This document shows, one piece after another, positions 37,901 through 44,789 of a stretch of 64,000 bases of DNA. The notes below the pieces were generated by a model. It did not search any database. It had not been told where the DNA came from and saw only the letters and a program-made list of their open reading frames with translations. Within the stretch, counting starts at the first letter, position 1; each line of letters opens with the position of its first letter. Origin of the DNA: Clostridium cellulovorans 743B (GTDB taxonomy: Bacteria; Bacillota; Clostridia; Clostridiales; Clostridiaceae); assembly GCF_000145275.1 (NCBI RefSeq), contig NC_014393.1, positions 4,712,001 to 4,776,000 of the forward strand, written 5' to 3'. Both the position numbers and the translations under genes were made by a program.

Positions 37901-39459
37901 ATAATTCCAATAAATAATTCTAATGAATGAGAAACCATTAAAGCCACAATATTTTCTTGTTTCATGCCTTTCATTATTAAACCATGAGCCAATTTATTTG
38001 CTCTTTTATTCAGTTCATCATAAGTTAAAGTTTTATTTTCGAAAGAAACAGCTACCTTATTTGGAGTCTTTAAAACTTGCTCTTCAAATAGCTGTACAAT
38101 AGTTCTATCCTTAGGATAATCCTTCTTAGTATCATTGAACTTGTAAACTATAGAATTGATGACTTCGTCAGAAACAAGCTTAATATCAATCAGTTTACAT
38201 TGTTTATTTTGATAACCTTGTTCTATTATATTTATAAAATACTTATATAGATCCTCTATGCTTTCATCAGAATATAAATCTCTTTTATAGTCAAAGGAAA
38301 TATCAGCTCCTTCTCCCCACTCCTTAACTATGATTTGGAGGTTATAGAATTGATATCCACCGTACATATCAAAAAAATCCACTTCAAGATCTGCTGCTTT
38401 CTGAGCAAAGCTTGTATTATAACAATTGACAGCAATACTATAAAGCCTATCTATTCTCTTACTTTCAGCATTTAAATCCTGAATTAAAATATCATAAGGA
38501 TATTTCTGATGCTTTAAATATTCTTTCATTTCCTTAGAGATACAACTAAGAAAATCAGAAAAAGAAATTTCATTATCAAGTTGCATTCTAAAAGGCATAG
38601 TACTTGTAAACATTCCAAAGGTTCTTTTTTGTCTTAACCCATAACGGTTAAAAATTGGAATACCCAATGATAAATCTTCTTGTTGACTTATTTTGTTATA
38701 GTAAATAAGCGTAATAGCAGAGAAAAAAGTATTCATTGAGTGTCCAAAACTCCTTATTTTCTCCAGTACATCCTTGTGAATTTTGAAGGTAACTCTATTT
38801 CCTAATATTTCTCCATCAGGCTCTTGTGATAAAAACTCAGGTTCCTTACTAAACTTACTTATCCAGAAATCTCTATCTTCAATGAATTTTTCTGATTGCA
38901 AGTATTCAGTTTCTTTTTGAATAAATTCTAAATAGGAGCATGTCCTTATTATTTGTTGTTTTTCCTCCAACATATAGTTAGAATATAACGTTAAGATCTC
39001 CCTTGCAGCCATCTCTGCAGACCATCCATCACAGATAATGTGATGCATCCTCACAAATATTCCAGTTTCACCCTCTGAAACTTTTACCGCTGCAAAATCA
39101 AATAACCTTGATTGTATGATGTTAAATCTTTTTTTGATTTGTCCTTCAATCCACTGTTCTAATCTTTTTTTATTGTCTTCATACATACTAAAGTCGACAA
39201 TTTCTAATTTATATGGCTCCAATTCATTTATGTATTGACTTACTTCATTACCCGTCTCTATAAACCTAAGTCTGATTCCAGGATTATTACATATAAAGTC
39301 ATTAATTGCTCTTTCTAATATCTTAAAGTCAATTATTCCTTTGACTTTAGCATATCCTCCAATATTATTAATCGAGGTATTGGAGTATATTTTTTCATTA
39401 TACCAAACCCTCTTCTGTGGATGGGTAAGAGGATATAATTGACCTACTTCCATTTTCAT
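34984..39459 (-). CDS. Prodrug-initiating NRPS, C(starter)-A(Asn)-T-E
   Basis: This 1491-residue single module starts with a lipoinitiation-type C domain (HPQKRVWYNE; HHIICDG near 140). An A domain (TSGSTGKPKG near 608), a T domain (GGDSIKA near 986) and a full epimerization domain follow. The E domain shows HHLVVDGVSW near 1171, then EGHGR, TVGWFTS and FNYLGQF. The hand-read code DLTKIGEVGK differs by one residue from the known Asn code DLTKLGEVGK. It should therefore make N-acyl-D-Asn, as ClbN does in colibactin synthesis; length and domain order also match ClbN. The tail ends DLDALFQ, like a donor docking helix. ATG 39459 follows GGGGTGG and lies 15 bases after the peptidase stop. An in-frame GTG three codons earlier is possible. 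Confidence 0.93.
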   Translation of the reverse strand: MKMEVGQLYPLTHPQKRVWYNEKIYSNTSINNIGGYAKVKGIIDFKILERAINDFICNNPGIRLRFIETGNEVSQYINELEPYKLEIVDFSMYEDNKKRLEQWIEGQIKKRFNIIQSRLFDFAAVKVSEGETGIFVRMHHIICDGWSAEMAAREILTLYSNYMLEEKQQIIRTCSYLEFIQKETEYLQSEKFIEDRDFWISKFSKEPEFLSQEPDGEILGNRVTFKIHKDVLEKIRSFGHSMNTFFSAITLIYYNKISQQEDLSLGIPIFNRYGLRQKRTFGMFTSTMPFRMQLDNEISFSDFLSCISKEMKEYLKHQKYPYDILIQDLNAESKRIDRLYSIAVNCYNTSFAQKAADLEVDFFDMYGGYQFYNLQIIVKEWGEGADISFDYKRDLYSDESIEDLYKYFINIIEQGYQNKQCKLIDIKLVSDEVINSIVYKFNDTKKDYPKDRTIVQLFEEQVLKTPNKVAVSFENKTLTYDELNKRANKLAHGLIMKGMKQENIVALMVSHSLELFIGIMGALKAGCAYLPIDPNYPRERIEYILEDSKAAILITDAEDQSNVSKFNLEVINLNDERVYSKKIENPTSIAKPHNLAYLIYTSGSTGKPKGTMIEHRGLVNYIWWAKESYVKDQDDVFAVYSSLAFDLTVTSIFTPLISGIEAAVYRDDQKEYVLFRIIKDKKATIVKLTPAHLSLIKDLDNEESSVRRFIVGGEDFKTSLAEKVHESFKGKIEMFNEYGPTETVVGCMIYKYQLGIDTEGSVPIGIPADNVMLYILDKNLLPVAPGQVGELYISGDGVARGYINKPEITKERFIPNPFIDGYRMYKTGDLAFLNKDGVLVYKGREDFQVKIRGFRIELGEIECALERYKGIKSAVVLDVKSKNSNVSLCAFIVIEESIDLDNVNEFLRDNIPEYMVPSNIIIIDDIPLSPNGKVDRNKLPIPDLTASTDLILPQKEIEKNISKVFAEILEVEVVGINDGFYSLGGDSIKAIQAASKLSDINLRVSAGEIIKYQTISKIISYVENISSEVSKYEQGTISGVFDTTPIVSWFSEQAFKEKNYYNQSILIETKKALDKELMEKAFKQVIEHQDSLRLNYEIEKGKLFYNNNHLNDDFTLEYEAIEDGEDIDSHIIKMGIELKSAFDITNDLLIRAKIIEAKNKSLLLVTMHHLVVDGVSWRIFVEQLFIVYNGLTSGIKVRLPEKTASMLEWQRGLLEYCNTLKENKVLIDYWNNQKDNSFCIREDFQFNCQCGCDIVQEKQSLGVDTTQKLLKDANSTYNTEVIDLLVASLYVSLRKLTGSNNIQIDMEGHGRNLDSVDVTKTVGWFTSIFPVKLETNDEDLGSIIKTTKEVMRNIPDKGLSYGVLRYMDKSINNQYIKPEVRFNYLGQFGELNGNGDYQIINEYTGSDSSSKNHITAKVDINCMIINGDLVVEISYCSKEFAKSTITQIIDSFIGNIKTIVNFTCDQEEIYFTPSDFKVADISEDDLDALFQ

Positions 39460-39474
39460 AGATTCCACCCCACT

Positions 39475-40956
39475 TTATATTCTTTTTTTCTTAGGAAATA
39501 ATGCAGATACAAGTAAAACAAAGCCCCACAGTTCAACAGCTATACTAATATAATCAAAACCCCAGGTCAATCTTGGAGCTGGTACAAATCCCCCAAAGAA
39601 AGTTCCAGTATAAAATGTTACAAACCATCCAACTGTCAATAAAAGTGCTACAATAACCTTAATGATGTTACATAATTTTTTGTTATTGTTTTTACTTATA
39701 AAATTTCTTTTCTGTTTAATAAAGCTTCTAACTAATATAATTAAATAAGCTATAAGTACTAGGGATAATCCTATAGCTACGTTCCTCATTAAGTCTCTTT
39801 GATAAAATACCTTTTTATAAAATACTTGTCTCTCTCCAGTATTCCAAGTAGTCCATGAATCTATTACATTTAAGATAACAGAGTTTCCTTCTTCACTATT
39901 GGTCAAAAGTACAATTCCTTCTGATTTATTAGGGATTGTCATATACCCAGAATTCCAACCTCTATTATCTCCACCATGTGAAACTGCTATATTACCATCT
40001 GTAAGTTCATATATGGAACATCCAAAACCATAATGACTCTTAAAAGGTTCATACATCATTTCAATATCTTCTTGTTTTATTACTCCTCTACCAGGCAATT
40101 CGCCATTGTTACCTTTGATTCCAGCTAAAACAAACTTTGATAAATCTGTTACGTTAGTATACAAACCTGCTGCTGCTTTTTCTGCATATATATATGCTGG
40201 CATCTGCTTTCCAAATACATCATGAGGTTTTGCCATTATATCATTAAATTCAGGTTTATATTCAAAATAACTATTATTCATACCTAATGGCTTTAGTATT
40301 TCCTCTTCCATATATTCTGAAAAAGTTTGTCCTGTCACGTCTTCAATAAGTACTTCTAATATTTCATAACCAGCTCCAGAATATAAGAACTTCTCCCCTG
40401 GTTCATTTTTTATCTCTAGTTTTCCATTAGAATTTAATGATTCTGCAACTGTTGGAAGCTTAGTTCCTGGTTTATAACCAGCATAATTTATAGCATTTAT
40501 TCCAGATGTATGTGTAAGCAGACTTCTTATAGTAATCTTATCTTTATCATATTCAGACTCTGGCAACTTCCAAGACTTTAGATATTTCTCCACTGGATCA
40601 TCTAATGAGATTTTTCCACTATCAACAAGTTTAAGGATTCCCCAAGCGGTAAAACTCTTAGAAATAGAGGCAGCTTGAAATATTGTGTTACTATTAATAT
40701 GCACCTTTGTTTTTTTATCAGCATAACCAAAGCTATATACCTCATCTATCGCTCCCTCATGTATAAATGCTATAGCTATACCTGGAGTTCTATACTTTTC
40801 TAGGTACTCTGGTATTTTATCTATTATATCTTTTTTATACTCATTATAAGTTTTTCCACTTTCTGCATTAACTAAAGTTACTATAGATTGGCACATAAAT
40901 ATCATAGAAAAAAATAATAATATAAAACTCTTTCGGTATTTAAAGTTTCTTTTCAT
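39475..40956 (-). CDS. ClbP-like D-asparaginyl prodrug peptidase
   Basis: This 493-residue S12 serine peptidase has the domain layout of ClbP, ZmaM and XcnG. An N-terminal signal or anchor occupies about residues 10-30. The catalytic domain lies outside the membrane, with S97-I-S-K100, Y192-S-G and HGGDNRGW. Three membrane helices follow at about 393-412, 433-455 and 467-485. In that family the enzyme removes an N-acyl-D-Asn cap after export, so the active compound forms outside the cytoplasm and the producer is protected. The gene lies directly before the C-A-T-E module predicted to make acyl-D-Asn, 15 bases apart. Ordinary S12 DD-peptidases or esterases usually lack the three-helix tail. 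The cleavage itself is inferred from family and context. Confidence 0.87.
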   Translation of the reverse strand: MKRNFKYRKSFILLFFSMIFMCQSIVTLVNAESGKTYNEYKKDIIDKIPEYLEKYRTPGIAIAFIHEGAIDEVYSFGYADKKTKVHINSNTIFQAASISKSFTAWGILKLVDSGKISLDDPVEKYLKSWKLPESEYDKDKITIRSLLTHTSGINAINYAGYKPGTKLPTVAESLNSNGKLEIKNEPGEKFLYSGAGYEILEVLIEDVTGQTFSEYMEEEILKPLGMNNSYFEYKPEFNDIMAKPHDVFGKQMPAYIYAEKAAAGLYTNVTDLSKFVLAGIKGNNGELPGRGVIKQEDIEMMYEPFKSHYGFGCSIYELTDGNIAVSHGGDNRGWNSGYMTIPNKSEGIVLLTNSEEGNSVILNVIDSWTTWNTGERQVFYKKVFYQRDLMRNVAIGLSLVLIAYLIILVRSFIKQKRNFISKNNNKKLCNIIKVIVALLLTVGWFVTFYTGTFFGGFVPAPRLTWGFDYISIAVELWGFVLLVSALFPKKKRI

Positions 40957-41001
40957 TTTATCCCTCTTCCTAAAGCACTTATGCTCTTAGATTTATGTAT
41001 T

Positions 41002-41100
41002 GTACTAGTTAATTATAAAAGTATTAAAAATATTTTCATCTCTCTAATGCAGAGTCATTTAACTTAAATATTTGTTTACATCCCTCAAATTAACTAGTAC
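41002..41100. repeat. Long-loop inverted repeat in the peptidase leader
   Basis: GTACTAGTTAATT (41002-41014) is repeated exactly in inverted form at 41088-41100, with 73 bases between. On the minus strand it lies after the KS-ACP gene and before the peptidase gene. A TATAAT (complement at 41012-41017) overlaps one arm, but its -35 is weak. It may be a regulatory RNA fold or operator pair. Confidence 0.55.
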
Positions 41101-41123
41101 AGGCTTGGAGTTTACTAGATTTT

Positions 41124-43463
41124 CTAACTTAAAACTTCAATATTTTTCTCATCTATTAGCTTTGAAATACTTTCAATCGTCGGATTTTTTAATAAATCTA
41201 CTACTACTAGGGTTGTATCTAGCTTTTCATTTATTTTATTAACAATCTTAAATGCAAGTACAGAATCGCCACCTAAATCAAATAAAGTATGCTTTATACT
41301 CAATTCCTCGTAGCCTAGCATTTCACTCCATATGATAGCAATAACTTTTTCGGTTTCCGTATACTCATCCGTTTCATTACCTTTGAGTTTTACTTTGACT
41401 TCTTCTTCAACTAATTCATTTACATCTATATATACCTTGCACTTTTCATATACTGCTTGAAGTTCATCAGCTATATCCTTGGGTAATATATTGCTTCCTA
41501 GAATACTACTAAAGTCATCTAAATTAATTTTCTTCTTCTTATTCGGAACTTCTACCCAACATCTTGTAGGCTCAAAAGGATATGTTGGAGTACTAATCCT
41601 TCTTCTGTCTACCTTCTGGTAAAAGTCTTTCCAATTTATATCAGCACCTTGAACATAAAGACTACAAATTTCTTTAAGTAATTCTTTGTTCTCTCTTTCT
41701 CCAATAATAAAATGTTTTACCTTTTCATTGGCTTCCTTACTAACTTTATCAAAGTTTAATAACTGTGATAAATCCGTGCCATCTAATGTAACTGCATCTT
41801 CTAATACCTTAAAATAGAAACCATTATCATTGTTTTTGCCTAGATCAAAACAATTAATCTCTCTAATTTTTTTCTTAAACTCTTCTTCACCTTCAAATAC
41901 AAAAGCTATTCTATATTTATAATCTCCCTTACCTATATTAGTTGTATAAATTAAATTACTAATGTTTATTTCTTTTTTATCATCTATTAACTTTTTATAC
42001 TCTTTAATATATTGTTTAAGTGAGTACTCAGTTTTAGCAGACAAAGTAAATATTTCTGGTGCTGTTATCTTGTTTTGATTTTCATCTTGTCCACTAGCTT
42101 CTTCTAATACAACATGGCAGTTAGTTCCATTCAATCCTACCCCTGTTATACCACATCTTCTAGGCTCGCCATCAGTCTCCCAAGGTTTTGTTTTATAATT
42201 TACATATACCGGTGAATTGATAAAATCAAGGTTTCTATTAGGAACATTATAGTTTATTGAAGCTGGAATCTCTTTGTTTTTAAGGGACAGAATCGTTTTA
42301 ATTAACCCTGCTATTGACGAAGAGTTATCTAGATGCCCAATATTAGTTTTTACAGCTCCTATAGCACAAAATTGTTTTTTATCAGTAAATCTTTCAAAAG
42401 CCTTTTTTAATCCTGATACTTCAATTGGGTCACCTAATTTAGTAGCTGTTCCATGAGTTTCTATATAAGAAACAGTCTCTGGGTCAACTCCTGCATCCAT
42501 CCATGCCTTGCTAATTACATCAGCCTGTGCATCAGCACTAGGTACTGCAACGCCAATTGATTTACCGTCTTGATTGATAGCGCTACCTTTAATTACAGCA
42601 TATATATTATCTCCATCTTCAATGGCTTTGCTTAAAGATTTTATTAATACTGATGCAACCCCTTCCCCTGGGCAAGTACCATTGGAATTATCATCAAAAG
42701 TTCTAGTCCTGCAATCCTTTGATTCTATACCTATATTCTCTTCTATTCCATCGATAGGTATAGCTATCATTTTGCAACTTCCTACAAGAGCCATATCACA
42801 GTCGCCTCGTCTTATACCAGAGCAAGCAAGATGTAAAGCAATAAGAGTAGCTGAGCAAGCTGTATCAATTATCATGCTTGGACCCTTTAAATCTAGAAAA
42901 TATGAAATTCTACTTGCCATCATAGGTGGTTTGTTTCCGAATATAGATACTGGTATAAGATTAGGCTGTACATCTGCTATGTATTTTTGATAAACATTGC
43001 TTAAAGCTGCCTTATATCCAACATATACTCCAGTCCTGCTGCCTCTAAGGACATCTCCACCGTATCCAGCATCCTCCAAGGTCTTCCACGCTGTCTCTAA
43101 AAACAATCTTTGATTTGGATCCATGACTTTAGCTTCATTTGGTGTCATGTTAAAAAATTTATAATCAAACTTATCCACTTCATCTATGTATCCAGCTCTT
43201 AAAAATTCATAGTCACCCTTTATAAAATCTGTATATTCAAGATATTTTTCTACATCTTTTCTTCTATCTTCTGGAAGTTCTCTAATGCATTCAACTTCAT
43301 TGCGAAGAATACTCCAAAATTCATCAGGGTTATCACTCATAGGAAATCTACATGACATACCAATTATCGCAATATCATTTTCTGAAATCTTTTTAACCGG
43401 TTTATCATTACGCTTTAATCCTGATTGCATACTAATTTGACTAAAATCTATTTTCTTTTTCAC
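41124..43463 (-). CDS. AT-less polyketide synthase, KS-ACP
   Basis: The 779-residue protein has a complete ketosynthase with DTACSA (about residue 200), ETHGT (336) and NIGHLD (374), so the Cys-His-His triad is intact. After it come a KS-AT linker and then, without any AT domain, a typical post-AT linker (VDRRRISTPTYPFEPTRCW). An acyl carrier domain at the C-terminus has GGDSVLA near 733. No KR, DH, ER, MT or TE is present. The extender should come from the discrete AT encoded directly upstream. The start is set at GTG 43463, seven bases after GGGGAGA; the longer GTG start ten codons upstream has no ribosome site. Confidence 0.93.
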   Translation of the reverse strand: MKKKIDFSQISMQSGLKRNDKPVKKISENDIAIIGMSCRFPMSDNPDEFWSILRNEVECIRELPEDRRKDVEKYLEYTDFIKGDYEFLRAGYIDEVDKFDYKFFNMTPNEAKVMDPNQRLFLETAWKTLEDAGYGGDVLRGSRTGVYVGYKAALSNVYQKYIADVQPNLIPVSIFGNKPPMMASRISYFLDLKGPSMIIDTACSATLIALHLACSGIRRGDCDMALVGSCKMIAIPIDGIEENIGIESKDCRTRTFDDNSNGTCPGEGVASVLIKSLSKAIEDGDNIYAVIKGSAINQDGKSIGVAVPSADAQADVISKAWMDAGVDPETVSYIETHGTATKLGDPIEVSGLKKAFERFTDKKQFCAIGAVKTNIGHLDNSSSIAGLIKTILSLKNKEIPASINYNVPNRNLDFINSPVYVNYKTKPWETDGEPRRCGITGVGLNGTNCHVVLEEASGQDENQNKITAPEIFTLSAKTEYSLKQYIKEYKKLIDDKKEINISNLIYTTNIGKGDYKYRIAFVFEGEEEFKKKIREINCFDLGKNNDNGFYFKVLEDAVTLDGTDLSQLLNFDKVSKEANEKVKHFIIGERENKELLKEICSLYVQGADINWKDFYQKVDRRRISTPTYPFEPTRCWVEVPNKKKKINLDDFSSILGSNILPKDIADELQAVYEKCKVYIDVNELVEEEVKVKLKGNETDEYTETEKVIAIIWSEMLGYEELSIKHTLFDLGGDSVLAFKIVNKINEKLDTTLVVVDLLKNPTIESISKLIDEKNIEVLS

Positions 43464-43536
43464 GAACTTATCTCCCCTTTTTGCCTTCAGCACCTTTTTA
43501 TAAGAAACCTATTTTATTAGACATTCCCAAGAGCCT

Positions 43537-44763
43537 CTAATTTAAAATTAGTCCGCTATTCGTTAAAACTTCTCCAACCAATTGCTGCTGATTTTCTTCA
43601 CTTACCTTTTTACCTTTAAGAACCTCTTTTAATACGGAAAGTGCTATTTCTGCTTCTTCTTCTGATGCATTTCTGCCCTCATTTATCAGATTAAATCTAA
43701 GCTGCTCAAGAGATTTATAGGATTCTACTACAGTTTCTCTATATTCATCCTTTTCCCAGTTCTTGTTTGGTACTGAAGCTGCAACCTTTAAACATTCATC
43801 CACAACTGAGAAATATTTCTTTCTATCCTTAAGAGTAAATTCCATTAAGGTTTTTATGTCATCCACGTTTAGGAATGAAAAAGTCTGTACTGTCTTCATA
43901 TTGATTTTTGAAAGATTTCTTAATATATTTTGTGGTCCTAATTCAATGACTAAGTTGATTTTTTGTTCTTTGAAATAGTCCATGATTTCTTTCCATCTAA
44001 CAGGATATACAAGCTGCTTTGAAAGGAGATCAACAACACATTCTTTACCCGCATATGGTCTAGCTTCGACATTGGATATAACCGGGAAATTGCCGTCTTC
44101 AAAACTGCACTTTTCAAGTTCTCCTCTTAAAATTGATGATGCTTCTTCCATAATAAAGCTATGAAATGGTGCACTCATAAACATTGGAGTTACAGTCCCT
44201 CCCATTGTAAGAACATTATCTTCAACCTTCATAACTGCATCTTGGTTACCAGCTATAACAAATTGTTCATCTGAGTTATAGCAAGAAATAACTGCCTTTT
44301 TATCATTTATGGAAGCTTCTTCACACGCTTTTTGTAAAATGAATCTATCTATTCCATCAACGACTGTCATTATTCCATCTAGAGACGCTGTAACTTTATT
44401 AGCTAAAACACCTCTTAAAGCCACAATTTTTAAGGCATCTTTAAACTCCATCATACCGCTGCAAGTCATAGCTGCATATTCTCCTAAACTATGTCCTGCA
44501 CATAAAACAGGTTTAATACCTACTAGTTTCATGTAAACCTTATATGCCGCAACGCTGACAGTTAAAATTGCTGGAAACATTTTTTCAGGGTTACCTAACT
44601 GCCCTACTGTTCCATTAAAACACAACGCTGCTAAGTCATATCCTAAAACTTCATTAGCTTCATTAAAAACATCCCTTGCTTCTTGATATTCCTCGTATAA
44701 TAACTTTCCCATTCCTGGATATTGAGAACCCTGTCCTGGGAAAACTAACGCTATTCTCTCCAA
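43537..44763 (-). CDS. Discrete acyltransferase supplying the AT-less PKS
   Basis: This FabD/AT-fold protein has the entry motif VFPGQGSQYPG and the nucleophile Ser near residue 92 in GHSLGEY. The carboxylate-binding arginine lies in VALRGVL and the SAPFHS specificity loop is present. About 115 residues beyond the usual AT end form a helical C-terminal extension I do not recognise. The start is TTG 44763, eight bases after GGGAGG; the TTG two codons upstream is too close to that site. It lies directly before the KS-ACP gene that lacks an AT. With the extender cassette at the right edge, it may transfer hydroxymalonyl from its ACP, as ZmaF does in zwittermicin synthesis. Malonyl-CoA is the alternative. 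Confidence 0.87.
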   Translation of the reverse strand: MERIALVFPGQGSQYPGMGKLLYEEYQEARDVFNEANEVLGYDLAALCFNGTVGQLGNPEKMFPAILTVSVAAYKVYMKLVGIKPVLCAGHSLGEYAAMTCSGMMEFKDALKIVALRGVLANKVTASLDGIMTVVDGIDRFILQKACEEASINDKKAVISCYNSDEQFVIAGNQDAVMKVEDNVLTMGGTVTPMFMSAPFHSFIMEEASSILRGELEKCSFEDGNFPVISNVEARPYAGKECVVDLLSKQLVYPVRWKEIMDYFKEQKINLVIELGPQNILRNLSKINMKTVQTFSFLNVDDIKTLMEFTLKDRKKYFSVVDECLKVAASVPNKNWEKDEYRETVVESYKSLEQLRFNLINEGRNASEEEAEIALSVLKEVLKGKKVSEENQQQLVGEVLTNSGLILN

Positions 44764-44789
44764 ATTCAAAACCTCCCTCGGTTTGTGTT

